NCBI RefSeq assembly: GCF_001592205.1
Contig: NZ_BCWM01000012.1
Location: 58,127 to 122,126 of the forward strand
Reading direction: 5' to 3'
Origin: Brevundimonas vesicularis NBRC 12165
Lineage (GTDB): Bacteria > Pseudomonadota > Alphaproteobacteria > Caulobacterales > Caulobacteraceae
Length of the DNA: 64,000 nucleotides
In this document: positions 10,038-19,700 of the stretch, piece after piece
Position numbering within the stretch: the first letter of the stretch is position 1
Layout: each line of letters begins with the position of its first letter
Made by a program: the position numbers and the translations under genes
Notes under the pieces: generated by a model
What the model was told of the DNA's origin: nothing
What the model saw: only the letters and a program-made list of their open reading frames with translations
Databases searched by the model: none

Positions 10038-10881
10038 AGCCCAGCTCGGCGCGCAGGCCCTCGGCCGTCAATCCGCCGGCCCTCAGCTCGGCCAGGGTGA
10101 TCGAGCGATCGCGCTTGGCGTAGCGCCGCCCGTCCGGTCCTGTTAGCAAGCTGTGATGACGATAGGTCTGCGCCGGCCAGCCCATCAGGGTCTGGATCAG
10201 CCGCTGCACATGCGTGGCCTCGAACAGGTCTTGGCCCCGGATCACGTGTGTGATCCCCTGCAAGGCGTCGTCATGCGTCACGGCCAGATGATAGGCGACG
10301 CCCGTATCCTTACGCGCCAGGACCACATCGCCTGCCGCCTCGGGATCCACGGCGACGACGCCGCTTTCGCCGTTCGGACCCTCGCCCTCCTCGACGAAAC
10401 TCAGGCCGTTCCAGGCCGCCTCGCCCAAGGCCCCCCGCGCCTGATCCAGCGAGAGCCGCCATGCGAACGGAGCGCCCGAGGCCAGCAGATGCGCCTCCTC
10501 GTCGGCTGAATGCGGACCAGGCCTCGCCGCTTCCATCGCCCCGTGCGGTGCGTCGCCGATGGCGCTAAGGATCTCCTTGCGCGTGCGGAAACACCGATAG
10601 AGCAGGCCTCGGGCCCGCAGGTTCTCGATCACGGCGGCATACTCGGCCAGATGATCGGACTGGCGCCGGACCGGCGTATCCCAGTCCAGACCCAGCCAGG
10701 CCAGGTCCTGCAGAATGTCGGCCTCATACTCCGGCCGGCATCGCGTCGGATCGATATCCTCGATGCGCAGCACGAACCGCCCGCCTGCCGCCTTCGCCGC
10801 CGTCCAGGCGGTCAGGGCCGAGAAAGCGTGGCCCTTGTGCAGGCGGCCGGTAGGCGAAGGGGCGAAGCGGGTCGTGAACAT
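10021..10881 (-). CDS. gluQ: Glutamyl-Q tRNA(Asp) synthetase
   Basis: The 286-residue protein resembles the catalytic half of a class-I glutamyl-tRNA synthetase and lacks the anticodon-binding domain, as GluQ-RS enzymes do. These load glutamate onto queuosine in tRNA-Asp. The HIGH-type motif is RFAPSPTGRLHKGHA, ATP-site residues follow in LRIEDIDPTRCR, and the KMSKS equivalent is RYAKRDRS. ATG 10881 has AAGGAG seven bases upstream; the longer upstream frame reads like noise. It overlaps TIGR02186 tail to tail. Confidence 0.92.
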   Translation of the reverse strand: MFTTRFAPSPTGRLHKGHAFSALTAWTAAKAAGGRFVLRIEDIDPTRCRPEYEADILQDLAWLGLDWDTPVRRQSDHLAEYAAVIENLRARGLLYRCFRTRKEILSAIGDAPHGAMEAARPGPHSADEEAHLLASGAPFAWRLSLDQARGALGEAAWNGLSFVEEGEGPNGESGVVAVDPEAAGDVVLARKDTGVAYHLAVTHDDALQGITHVIRGQDLFEATHVQRLIQTLMGWPAQTYRHHSLLTGPDGRRYAKRDRSITLAELRAGGLTAEGLRAELGFSSAG

Positions 10882-10962
10882 CACGACGCTCCTTAGCGGT
10901 TTGCGGCCCTCAACGGCGCCCCCGCTCTTTCCGACAAGCGCGACGGGCCGTAAGCATGGCGT

Positions 10963-11613
10963 ATGCCGCTCGCACCCACGCCTGATGATATCGCCGCTGC
11001 GCGCCAGGCGCTGGTCGCCGCCGATCCGGCGCTCGTGCGCGTGGATGCGCAGACGCCGCCGCTGGAGTGGCGGCTGCGGGTGGGCGGGTTCGAAGGCTTG
11101 TTCCGCATGATCGTGGAGCAGCAGGTGTCGGTGGCCTCGGCCGCTTCGGTCTGGGCGCGGCTGCGCGAAGGCATGGGCGGCATCACGCCCGAGCTGTTGC
11201 TGGCGCACGATCTGGATCAGCTGCGCGGCATGGGTCTGTCGCGGCAGAAGGCGACCTATGGTCAGGGGATCGCGCGGGCGCAGATCGCGGGCGAGATCGA
11301 TCTGGAGCATCTGGCCAACCTGGATGACGAGGCCGCGATCGCCTCCCTGACGGCGCTGAAGGGCGTCGGCCTGTGGACGGCCGAGGCCTATCTGATGATG
11401 TGCGAGGGGCGGCTGGATGTCTTCCCGGGCGGCGACGTGGCCTTGCAGGAGGCGATCCGTTGGGCGGACGGCGCAGAAGTGCGGCCCGATCAGAAGGGTG
11501 CCTATGCCCGCGCCGAGATCTGGCGGCCCTATCGTGCGGTCGCCACTCATCTGCTGTGGGCCTGGTACACGGGCGTCAAGCGCGGCGAGATCGCGCTGGA
11601 TGCGCCGGCGTGA
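10963..11613 (+). CDS. DNA-3-methyladenine glycosylase II (AlkA-type, HhH-GPD)
   Basis: This 216-residue base-excision enzyme of the helix-hairpin-helix glycosylase superfamily shows the hairpin and catalytic region LKGVGLWTAEAYLMM followed by DVFPGGDVALQ, which holds the catalytic aspartate. IVEQQVSVASA is the typical N-terminal core. It lacks the extra N-terminal domain of E. coli AlkA, like many alphaproteobacterial versions. It shares a 4-base GTGA overlap with the next gene. Confidence 0.9.
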   Translation: MPLAPTPDDIAAARQALVAADPALVRVDAQTPPLEWRLRVGGFEGLFRMIVEQQVSVASAASVWARLREGMGGITPELLLAHDLDQLRGMGLSRQKATYGQGIARAQIAGEIDLEHLANLDDEAAIASLTALKGVGLWTAEAYLMMCEGRLDVFPGGDVALQEAIRWADGAEVRPDQKGAYARAEIWRPYRAVATHLLWAWYTGVKRGEIALDAPA

Positions 11614-12269
11614 CCCCGCTCGATCCTGCTCTGACCGAACCGCTGCGCAATCCGCAGACCGTGTTGACCGCGCTGGATTTCGCCGGCGTGGCGGTGTTCG
11701 CCGCCACCGGCGCCCTGGCCGCCGCGCGCGAGAAGCACGACGTGGTCACCTTCGCCTTCTTCGGCGCCATCACTGGCGTGGGCGGCGGGACGCTGCGTGA
11801 CCTGTTGCTGGGCCTTCCGGTCTTCTGGGTGCAGGACTGGCGCTATCTGGCGGTCTGCCTGTTCGCCTCGACGGCCCTGTGGCTGGTGGGGCAGCGCGAC
11901 TGGCGGTTTCGCGCCCTGCTGTGGCTGGATGCGGTGGGTCTTGCGGCCTATGGCGTGATGGGGGCGGCCAAGGCCGAGGCAGCCGGGGCGCCGGCCCTGA
12001 TCTGCATCGTCATGGGCACGCTGACGGCCTGTTTCGGCGGGGTGGTGCGCGACACCCTGGCGGGTCAGCCGTCGATCCTGCTGCGGCGAGAGATCAACGT
12101 CACGGCCGCGATCCTGGCGGCGACGGTCTATATGGTCTTGAGGGCGCCAGGCGTCGGCGTCTGGCCCGCCGCCATCGTCGCGGCGCTGTCGGGCTTCCTA
12201 CTGCGCGCGGCCGCCTTGCGCTGGGGCTGGACCCTGCCGGGGTTCCCGACCCACGCGCGCCGGGTCTGA
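11610..12269 (+). CDS. Trimeric intracellular cation channel (TRIC/UPF0126) family protein
   Basis: The 219-residue protein has seven hydrophobic helices in two repeats, each with the family glycine/arginine motif: TGVGGGTLRDLLLG and ACFGGVVRDTLAG. Bacterial TRIC homologues form trimeric K+-permeable channels; older annotation is YadS/YicG UPF0126. Start GTG 11610 overlaps the glycosylase stop (GTGA). The overlap with a repair gene is probably only transcriptional economy. Confidence 0.85.
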   Translation: MTPLDPALTEPLRNPQTVLTALDFAGVAVFAATGALAAAREKHDVVTFAFFGAITGVGGGTLRDLLLGLPVFWVQDWRYLAVCLFASTALWLVGQRDWRFRALLWLDAVGLAAYGVMGAAKAEAAGAPALICIVMGTLTACFGGVVRDTLAGQPSILLRREINVTAAILAATVYMVLRAPGVGVWPAAIVAALSGFLLRAAALRWGWTLPGFPTHARRV

Positions 12270-12410
12270 GGCAGGACGTCACGAAAACGCTGCACACTGG
12301 TCATGGCGATGAGCGGGAATCAGGGGTAGGCTGATCTCACAAGACTAGGGAAGGAGACGTGTCCTCACCTCTGTCGCCTCAAAATCCCCCCGTCCGCGCG
12401 GGAGGGCCTG

Positions 12411-12971
12411 ATGCAGGTTCTCCATCGACCGCCCTCCGGTTTTCCCGCGTTGGTGCTTAACGCCGACTTCCGGCCGCTGTCGTACTATCCGCTGTCGCTG
12501 TGGCCGTGGGAGGAGGCGGTCAAGGCGGTCTATCAGGACCGCGTGGACGTGGTGTCCCTGTATGACAAGGTCGTCCGCTCGCCGTCGATGGAGATGCAGC
12601 TTCCCAGCGTGATCGCGCTGCGCAGCTATGTGGATCAGGACCGCAGCCCCGCCTTCACGCGCTTCAACGTCTTCCTGCGCGACGGCTTCGCCTGTCAGTA
12701 CTGCGGTCAGTCGGCTGAATTGACCTTCGACCACGTCATCCCGCGCTCACAGGGCGGACGCACGACCTGGGACAATATCGTTGCGGCCTGCAGCCCCTGC
12801 AATCTGGCCAAGGGCGGGCGAACGCCGCGCCAGGCGATGATGCCGATCCGCCGCGAACCCTATCGCCCCAACGCCTGGCAGCTTCAGGATGCCGGCCGAC
12901 GCTTCCCACCGCACTATCTGCACCAGAGCTGGCTGGACTACCTTTATTGGGACATAGAGCTCGAACCTTAG
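12411..12971 (+). CDS. HNH endonuclease
   Basis: This 186-residue protein has a C-terminal HNH module: CQYCG and SPCN (structural Cys pairs) flank TFDHVIPRSQGG and TWDNIVAAC, which give the His-Asn-His core. The N-terminal half (FPALVLNADFRPLSYYPLS) is conserved in a widespread chromosomal group of unknown role. GGGAGG precedes ATG 12411. It is the last clearly chromosomal gene before the element, and the left boundary must lie just after it. Confidence 0.85.
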   Translation: MQVLHRPPSGFPALVLNADFRPLSYYPLSLWPWEEAVKAVYQDRVDVVSLYDKVVRSPSMEMQLPSVIALRSYVDQDRSPAFTRFNVFLRDGFACQYCGQSAELTFDHVIPRSQGGRTTWDNIVAACSPCNLAKGGRTPRQAMMPIRREPYRPNAWQLQDAGRRFPPHYLHQSWLDYLYWDIELEP

Positions 12972-13020
12972 GGTTCTTTTCAGTTGCTCGAAATGGCTCA
13001 AACACCCTTGTGGTGGGCAG

Positions 13021-13035
13021 GTTCAGGGTTCGTTC
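13021..13035 (+). promoter_or_regulatory. LexA-type box (GTTC-N7-GTTC) upstream of the integrase
   Basis: GTTC at 13021-13024 and GTTC at 13032-13035 are separated by seven bases, an exact match to the Caulobacter-type SOS box. It lies 112 bases before the integrase ATG, in the only space between the HNH gene and the integrase. Eight fixed bases are expected about twice per 64 kb on both strands by chance, so position rather than the match alone gives it weight. Confidence 0.45.
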
Positions 13036-13146
13036 TTTTACCGCTGATTTCTCGATTATCCTCCGAAATCCTCCCGGCTGGTGACCATGTGGTGACCAAA
13101 ACCGGGACCAGAAACGGGACCCCTCGTGGGCCCGAGGAGAGATCGA

Positions 13147-14382
13147 ATGGTTCAGAACCCGAGGTCCGGAAAGATCACCAAACGCCTGGTCGACGCCCTG
13201 ACGTCTGAAGGGGTGCGCTTCACCCTCTGGGACACGCAGCTCAAGGGTTTCGGGGTGCGCGTCGCCGTCAGCGATACCAAAACCTACGTCGTTCGATACA
13301 GGACGATCGGCGGCGCTGACCGCCTCCTTCACATCGCTCGCCATGGCGTCGTGACCGCCGAGGAAGCCCGCGAACGAGCGGCCGCTGTACTGGCCGAAGT
13401 CGCGTCAGGTGGTGACCCTCAGGGGACCAAAGTCGAACGACGCGAAGAACTGACCATGTCGGAGCTCTGCGACCTCTACATGAAGGAGGGCGTGACGATG
13501 AAGAAAGCGACGACCCTTCGGATCGATCGCATCCGCATCGCCCGCCACATCAAACCCCGCCTGGGCAAGATGAAGGTCACCGATATCGGCCGAGCGGACA
13601 TCGAGCGGCTGATGGTCGATGTCGGGTCGGGACGCATTCGTGGAGAGGCGACGCCGCACACTCGCGGCGGTATTCATGCGGCCTCGCGCACGGTCGGACT
13701 GCTGGGCGGTATCTTCACGTTCGCCGTTGAGCGGGAGTTCGTGAAGACCAACCCCACGCGAGGGGTGAAACGCTACAAGGACAACCGTCGGGACCGCTTC
13801 CTTTCCCCGGCCGAACTGGCCCGGCTCGGCGATGTCCTGGCGGAGCTCGAGAAGCATGGGGGCGATCCGCGCCACATCAACATCATCCGCCTGCTGGCGC
13901 TGACCGGCGCCCGCAAGAACGAGATCGCCAGGCTCAAGTGGTCGGAGATCGACCGCACCATGGGGATGCTCCGGCTGGAGGATTCCAAGACCGGGGCGAA
14001 GGTGATCCGTCTCGGGAGCGCGGCGCTGAAGCTGATCGAGGGCCTGCTCTCGAACGGGAGCATCTACGTGTTCCCGGATCGGAAGGATCCCAAGCGTCCG
14101 ATCGCCAATCTCGACTGGGCCTGGGTCGGCATCCGCAAACGCGCCGGGATGGAAGACCTGCGGATCCATGACCTTCGGCACAGCTTCGCGAGCGCCGGGC
14201 TGGCCGGCGGCGAAGGGCTTCAGCTCATCGGCAAGCTGCTCGGCCACAGTCACGTCAGCACCACAAGTCGATACGCCCACCTGGCGGACGACCCGGTCCG
14301 TGCCGCCGCCGACAGGATCAGCGAGAGCGTCGCCGCCTCTCTCGCGGGCTGGTCGGTTGAAGACGGACAGACGGCCCATTGA
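13147..14382 (+). CDS. Tyrosine-type site-specific integrase
   Basis: The 411-residue recombinase has an N-terminal arm-binding domain (GFGVRVAVSDTKTYVVRYR), a SAM-like core-binding domain (about residues 100-200) and a C-terminal catalytic domain. Catalytic residues are visible: Arg in LTGARKNEIARLKW, His-x-x-Arg in IHDLRHSFASAG, the second His in LLGHSHVSTTSRYAH and the Tyr of SRYAH. ATG 13147 has GAGGAGA at 13134-13140. It would integrate and excise the element. A candidate LexA box lies upstream and a strong hairpin downstream. The target site was not identified. Confidence 0.93.
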   Translation: MVQNPRSGKITKRLVDALTSEGVRFTLWDTQLKGFGVRVAVSDTKTYVVRYRTIGGADRLLHIARHGVVTAEEARERAAAVLAEVASGGDPQGTKVERREELTMSELCDLYMKEGVTMKKATTLRIDRIRIARHIKPRLGKMKVTDIGRADIERLMVDVGSGRIRGEATPHTRGGIHAASRTVGLLGGIFTFAVEREFVKTNPTRGVKRYKDNRRDRFLSPAELARLGDVLAELEKHGGDPRHINIIRLLALTGARKNEIARLKWSEIDRTMGMLRLEDSKTGAKVIRLGSAALKLIEGLLSNGSIYVFPDRKDPKRPIANLDWAWVGIRKRAGMEDLRIHDLRHSFASAGLAGGEGLQLIGKLLGHSHVSTTSRYAHLADDPVRAAADRISESVAASLAGWSVEDGQTAH

Positions 14383-14387
14383 AAGAC

Positions 14388-14414
14388 GGCCGCCCGGCGG
14401 GTCGCCGGGCGGCC
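14388..14414. terminator. Strong hairpin between convergent int and xis-like genes
   Basis: A perfect 12-bp stem (GGCCGCCCGGCG pairing with 14403-14414) has a 3-base loop. It sits six bases after the integrase stop and 26 bases past the end of the convergent Xis-like gene. There is no strong T-run on the plus strand and a weak one (GTCTTT) on the minus strand, so it is probably a shared bidirectional terminator of modest intrinsic strength. Confidence 0.6.
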
Positions 14415-14439
14415 GAAGTTGTCGCGATGGACTGGGGAG

Positions 14440-14724
14440 CTAGGCGCCCTCGTGAGCGGCCTCGCCCCAATGTCCGGCCTGGCGAGGCTGGCTCGACGAA
14501 GACCGGAGGCCCGAGAGCTGGCTGCGCGCCCACTCGTGCAGCAGGCTCTTGGGGTAGTAGGGGGTCCGCCCGAGGTGGGTGCAGGGCGGTCCGTCAGACC
14601 GGGTGCAGAACACCTTCGCCAGTGTCGACGGTGACCGGCGGATGCCCATACGTAGAAGCTCGGTGGACGCTTCCTTGCGGGTCAGCAGCATTTCCTCAGT
14701 TCCGTGAAGATGTAGACCGGCCAT
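14440..14724 (-). CDS. Small helix-turn-helix DNA-binding protein, excisionase (Xis/AlpA)-like
   Basis: The 94-residue protein has a MerR/AlpA-type winged helix in its middle: MLLTRKEASTELLRMG, then SPSTLAKVF and a basic wing ending GRTPYYPKSLLHEWARS. Such proteins beside an integrase are usually recombination directionality factors, and some are regulators. AAGGAG six bases before ATG 14724 fixes the start. The tail is Ser/Gln-rich. A LexA-type box lies 129 bases upstream at 14853-14867. The Xis role is inferred from fold and position. Confidence 0.7.
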   Translation of the reverse strand: MAGLHLHGTEEMLLTRKEASTELLRMGIRRSPSTLAKVFCTRSDGPPCTHLGRTPYYPKSLLHEWARSQLSGLRSSSSQPRQAGHWGEAAHEGA

Positions 14725-15059
14725 GTGGCGCTCCTTTCCGTCTGAACCAGAACTGCAACCAAGCAAGCATCGACGGAAATAAACCGCAACCGGCGGACGT
14801 AGAGAACTGATGGACGGAATGAATAGGTGACCTGTTCGATCTGTTTCGGCCTGTTCCGATCTGGTTCTGAGTAAGGAAATCGATCACAGCCTTGTGAGAT
14901 GGGTCGCTTATGAACTTCGGTTTTTCTTGGATCCCGCGGAGAAGCAAGACATCAAGCGGTGGTGAATGAAGGTGGCCTTGGCGTTGCCCTCGAGTGCGGA
15001 CATAGTCGAGCGGGCTTTTACGCCCATACTGGTGAACCACAGCCGTTCAGGGGAACTGC
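14725..15059. other. Intergenic region with imperfect direct repeats and a LexA-type box
   Basis: No convincing gene lies in this 335-base gap between the Xis-like gene and the divergent 15060 gene. It holds CCTGTTCGATCTG at 14831-14843 and CCTGTTCCGATCTG at 14850-14863, an imperfect tandem pair whose second copy is part of a LexA-type box. It is a good candidate for the control region of the excision module. It may also hold arm-type integrase or Xis sites, which I cannot recognise. Confidence 0.5.
14853..14867 (-). promoter_or_regulatory. LexA-type box (GTTC-N7-GTTC) in the xis-like upstream region
   Basis: GTTC at 14853-14856 and GTTC at 14864-14867 have a 7-base spacer, overlapping the second of two near-identical repeats. 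The site is 129 bases from the Xis-like start on one side and 192 from the divergent 15060 gene on the other, so the regulated gene is uncertain. Confidence 0.45.
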
Positions 15060-15470
15060 ATGTCTAGCTTCACGGATCGAGCCATGAGCGCCGAGGTATC
15101 GCCCGAGCTTTTTGCGGCGTCGTTGGAAGCCATCGGCGAACTGCCTGCGGATCAACGTGGTTCGTTCGAAGGTCGCGCCTTCCGCCTGTTCAGACTACTC
15201 GAGGAGCGTGACGAAGCGGATGAGGCAGCGCTTAATGCCTTTGCCATTCAGCTTCGGCTGGAGGCGCTCGCGCGGTTGCATGATGATCGTGGTCTGCGAG
15301 CCTGGACGCTTCCGGGGGACGCCGAAGGCGCTGACTACATACATGCCGACGTAGTGGCTGCCGCGGCAGTTGAGCCGCTTCTGGCGATCGATGATCACAC
15401 AGTCGGATTCGATCTCGAGTCTTTCCGCGCGCGCGTGCTGGCCGACGCGGCTGTGCGCGGACACGCCTAG
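15060..15470 (+). CDS. Unknown protein, acidic helical, 136 aa
   Basis: I do not recognise this protein. It is acidic and predicted helical (ASLEAIGELPADQRG, LFRLLEERDEADEAALNAF), with no signal peptide, transmembrane segment or cysteines. AGGGGAA lies upstream of ATG 15060. It is followed after 17 bases by another small unknown gene, so the two probably form an operon near the integration module. Codon use matches its neighbours. Confidence 0.6.
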   Translation: MSSFTDRAMSAEVSPELFAASLEAIGELPADQRGSFEGRAFRLFRLLEERDEADEAALNAFAIQLRLEALARLHDDRGLRAWTLPGDAEGADYIHADVVAAAAVEPLLAIDDHTVGFDLESFRARVLADAAVRGHA

Positions 15471-15487
15471 CCGGGACATCCTTCGTC

Positions 15488-15790
15488 ATGCCAAGGCGCA
15501 CAAAGTCACTGAAGCGAGGTGCGGCCGGCGACGCGGCCCCCGCAGGAGATATTGCGACGCGCGCCGGCGTGGTCGCCCAGCGCCTGCTCGCGGAGCGCGG
15601 CCTCCACTATCTCGAGGATATGTTACCCGACGATGCCCGAGAGTTGCTCCGAGCGGCTTGGCGTGAGGCCGCCGAACAGATGTTCGAAGGGCGTGACCTC
15701 GATGTTGTGCAGGCGGAAATCGACATCATGATCGACAGCCTGGATATGACCGAGCCGCCACCGCCCATGCATCGGTCCGAAATGCACTGA
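15488..15790 (+). CDS. Unknown small protein, 100 aa
   Basis: I do not recognise this protein. It has a basic N-terminus (MPRRTKSLKRG) and then an acidic helical part (ERGLHYLEDMLPDDARELL, DLDVVQAEIDIMIDSLD). It contains no cysteines, membrane segment or known motif. It is probably co-transcribed with the gene at 15060 and converges on the nuclease gene at 15809. The basic head with an acidic body could suit a nucleic-acid or protein-binding accessory, but that is only a guess. Confidence 0.55.
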   Translation: MPRRTKSLKRGAAGDAAPAGDIATRAGVVAQRLLAERGLHYLEDMLPDDARELLRAAWREAAEQMFEGRDLDVVQAEIDIMIDSLDMTEPPPPMHRSEMH

Positions 15791-15808
15791 CGCCTGCGGC
15801 ATCACCCC

Positions 15809-16714
15809 TCATCGCGGTGGAGAGACGATGACCTTCACGTCAATCAGGCCGGTCCGTGGTTTAGACAGATCGGACTGGAAGCCTGCAGGGTTTTTCAGGT
15901 GGTTGTCGGGATCGTAAACGAGGCAGATGAGCTGGTCGACTTCGCTGTTACCGCCGTAATCGACAAAGTCGTTGGCGAGTTCTTTCTTGATCTTGGTCGT
16001 GTCGGACTTGCGGACGTATTTGAGTTCCACCATCGCCCGCAGCGGTTTGAGAAAGAACTCGCACCTCGACGCGCTGCCGGCGACGGATGGGCTCCATTCC
16101 TCTTCACGCACATCCGGGAAGTAGGCGGCGAGGATCGAGCGGAACAGGTATTGGCAGTCCCACTCGTCCTTGATGGCATAAACCGCTCCACCGTGCGGGT
16201 GGGTCTTCAAAGCAAGGACACTCTCGTGGAAACGGCGGGCAAGTGTGACGATCAGGTCCAGATCCGCGGTTTCGGAACTGACTGTGGCAGCGGGTGGCGA
16301 GGGTTTGCGTGCCAAGGTGTAATCAATGGCTCCGAGAACGTGGAAAACCTGCCGGCGGGCGACGTCGACGATGTGTGGTGCGCCGACGATCTTGTGCTTG
16401 AGTTCGTAGGCGGCCTGCTCCTCGTCGAGGTCGTCGACCATTGCCTGCACGAAAGCCCGGTACGCTACGAGCCCCTGCTCAAATCGCTCAGGTGAGGCGA
16501 ACATCTCATTTGGGATCCGGACGTCCGCCACAAACTCCTCGGAGTAGTGGTAGAGATTGGAAATGATATCGCGCGATGTGCCATGCCATGGATCCTTCCA
16601 GGACCCTGGGTAGCCCTTCGCATCTTGCATGGCGCCGCGAAACTCATCGTCGATCGCGATGCGGGCTTTACGAAGATACTCCAGGCTCTCGACTGCCCAC
16701 TCCATCTTGTCCAT
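15809..16714 (-). CDS. Stand-alone PD-(D/E)XK nuclease-like protein
   Basis: The 301-residue protein has an N-terminal helical half (residues 1-150, unrecognised) and a C-terminal domain resembling the DpnII/MboI-type restriction-endonuclease fold. Key features are LFRSILAAYFPDVREEEWSP, then RCEFFLKPLRAMVELKYVR with the E-x-K core (about residues 229-233), and LICLVYDPDNH near the end. Such lone nucleases occur in defence islands and on mobile elements; no methylase is adjacent. ATG 16714 is preferred over the preceding TTG. The DNA target and any toxin-like behaviour are unknown. Confidence 0.65.
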   Translation of the reverse strand: MDKMEWAVESLEYLRKARIAIDDEFRGAMQDAKGYPGSWKDPWHGTSRDIISNLYHYSEEFVADVRIPNEMFASPERFEQGLVAYRAFVQAMVDDLDEEQAAYELKHKIVGAPHIVDVARRQVFHVLGAIDYTLARKPSPPAATVSSETADLDLIVTLARRFHESVLALKTHPHGGAVYAIKDEWDCQYLFRSILAAYFPDVREEEWSPSVAGSASRCEFFLKPLRAMVELKYVRKSDTTKIKKELANDFVDYGGNSEVDQLICLVYDPDNHLKNPAGFQSDLSKPRTGLIDVKVIVSPPR

Positions 16715-16797
16715 CAAATAGCCCCGGGGTTGGTCTCGTCCTTAATGCGGAGCTTTAGGATGCCGTAGGCGGCTGGGAAAGTGGTGCGATCTCATGC

Positions 16798-19700
16798 CTA
16801 CCGAAAGTCCCGCGTCCTGACTCGAATGCCCTCGAGCGACAGGTCCGGAATGTAGATGTCCCGGGCCTTGGGTGTCCGGGCGTCCGGCTTACTGCCCCGA
16901 TAGACCTCGTCGCCCCGCCCATGCGGCAACCGGAACTCGCCCCTCCGGCCCAGCGACGCCAAGAGGTCCGAGCCGTCGTGCAGCCGCTCGGCGACGATGT
17001 GCACCACCTCGCCTTCGCGCTGCACCCTGCCGTCGACCACCAGCAGGCTGGCGCCCAGCACCACCCGCCGCTGCTGCTCGTAGAGGCTCGGCCAGATCAC
17101 TAGATTGGCCACACCGGTCTCGTCCTCGATGGTGATGAACATCACCCCCTTGGCCGATCCCGGCTTCTGACGGACCAGAACGAGGCCGGCGACCCGGGTC
17201 AGGCGGCGGTCGCGCATGGCCGTCCCGTCGGCGCAGGTCATCACATGCCGGACCTGGAGTTCGTCGCGCAGGAAGGCCAGCGGGTGGTCCCGCAGCGTCA
17301 CGCCCACATGGGTGTAGTCCTCCACCACCTCCTGACCGGCGGGCATGGCCGGCAGGGCAGCATCAGGCTCATCCACCTCCGGCACGAGTTCGCCGGCCTC
17401 CGCCGAGGCCGCCGCGAACAGCGGCAGGGGATCGTCGCGGAGCGCCTTGATCGACCACAGGGCGTCGCGGCGGGACAGGCGGAGCCCCTCCAGAAAGGCG
17501 TCGGCCTCGGCCAGTCGCGTCAGGGCCCCGACGGGCGTCATGGCCCGTCGCCACAGATCGTCGATGCCGGCGAAGGGCCGATCCCCGCGGTTCGTCACCA
17601 GCCGGGCCGCGTCCCCGTTGGCCAGGCCCCGCACCATGCGCAGTCCCAGCCGCACCGCGAACCGGTCCTCCCGCTCCGTGGGCTCCAGGGTGCAGTCCCA
17701 GCGACTGGCATTGACGCAGACCGGCCGCACCTCGACCCCGTGCTCGCGGGCGTCCCGCACGATCTGGGCCGGCGCGTAGAACCCCATCGGCTGGGCGTTG
17801 AGCAGGGCGGCGCAGAAGACATCGGGATGCCAGCACTTGAGCCAGGAGGAGGCGTAGGCGATCAGGGCGAACGACGCCGCATGGCTTTCCGGGAAGCCGT
17901 AGGATCCGAAGCCTTCCAGCTGGCTGAAGGTCTTCTCCGCGAACTCGGCCGTATAGCCCCGCTCGACCATCCCTCCGACCAGCTTGTCCTTGAAGTGGCT
18001 GACCCCGCCGGTGAATTTGAAGGTCGCCATGGCGCGGCGCAGCTGATCGGCTTCCGACGCGGTGAATCCGGCGCATTCGATCGCCACCCGCATCGCCTGC
18101 TCCTGGAACAGGGGCACGCCGAGCGTCTTGCCCAGAACCTCCTCCAGTTCCGGCTTGGGAAAGACGACCGGCTCCTTCCCCTCGCGGCGCCGCAGGTAAG
18201 GATGGACCATGTCGCCCTGAATGGGGCCCGGTCGCACGATGGCGACCTCGATCACCAGGTCATAGAAGGTGCGCGGCTTGATGCGCGGCAGCATGGCCAT
18301 CTGCGCGCGGCTTTCGATCTGGAAGACCCCGAGCGTGTCGGCCTTGCGGATCATGGCGTAGGTCTTGGGATCCTCGGCCGGGATGGAGGCCAGGTCCAGA
18401 TCCATGCCCTTGTGATCGCGCAACAGGTCGAGACCGCGCCGCATGCAGCTGAGCATGCCCAGCGCCAGGACATCGACCTTCATGAACTTCAAGGCGTCGA
18501 TGTCGTCCTTGTCCCATTCGATCACCTGACGATCCTTCATCGCCGCCGGCTCGATGGGCACGAGATCGTCCAGCCGGTCGTCGGTCAGGACGAACCCGCC
18601 GGGATGCTGGGACAGGTGGCGCGGAAACCCGATCAGCTGTCGTGACAGGTCCAGCGCCAACCTCAGACGCCGGTCCTCCAGATTGAGGTTCAGCTCCTCG
18701 GCGTGCCGATCCTCGACCCCCTCCGACGAATAGCTCCAGACCTGGGACGAGAGGGTCTTGATCAGGTCTTCGGTCAGGCCCAGCGCCTTGCCGACATCGC
18801 GCAGGGCGCCGCGCGAGCGGTAGCGGATGACGGTGGCGCACAGGGCGGACCGGTCCCGCCCATAGGTGTCATAGATCCACTGGATCACCTCCTCGCGGCG
18901 CTCGTGCTCGAAGTCGACGTCGATGTCCGGCGGCTCCTTGCGCTCCTGACTGACGAAGCGTTCGAACAGGAGGTCGTTGCGCCCCGGATCGATGGAGGTG
19001 ACGCCCAGCACGAAGCAGACCGCCGAGTTGGCGGCCGACCCTCGCCCCTGACACAGGATGTCCCGGCTGCGGGCGAAGCGGACGATGGAGTGAACGGTCA
19101 GGAAGTAGGGCGCATAGCCCAGGGTCTCGATCAGTCCGAGCTCGTGTTTCAGCGCCGCCCGCACCTTGTCAGGCAAGCCTTCCGGATACCGGTCCGCCGC
19201 CCCCGCCCAGGTCAGGGCCTCCAGCGCCTCCTGCGGGGTCTGTCCCGCCGCCGCCTCGCGCGGATACTGGTAGGCCAGCTCGTCCAGGCTGAAGCGGCAG
19301 AGATCGGCGATCTCGACCGTGCGCGCTAGGGCCTCCGGATAGCGCGCGAACAGTCGGTGCATCTCGCCCACCGGCTTCAGGTGCCGGTCGGCCGTCCGGC
19401 TCCGGCGAAAGCCCACGTCGTCGATGGTGCAGCCTTCCCGGATACAGGTGACGACATCCTGCAGGATCCTGCGGTCGGGATGGTGGAACAGAACGTCGTT
19501 GGTCACCACCGTCCGCACCGCCGCGGCCCTCGCGGCTTCGCAGAGCTGATGCAGTCTCATCTGGTCGCGCGGCCGCCGATGCAGGGTCAGGGCCAGATGG
19601 GCGTCGTCGCCGAAGACTTCGACCAGATGCACCAGGTTCCGACGCGCCGCCGTCAGGCCGTCGGGGACCAGCACGGCGATCCATCCTTCGCCCCAAGTCT

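Noticed and set aside
12972..13146. Search for an att direct repeat shared with 56510-57500
   Set aside because: By eye only short matches of about 7-8 bases were seen, no more than expected by chance; no tRNA gene is present at either end.
14696..15040. 114-residue minus-strand ORF upstream of the Xis-like gene
   Set aside because: It overlaps the Xis-like start, which has a strong ribosome binding site, shows no domain-like pattern and spans the repeat/LexA-box region.
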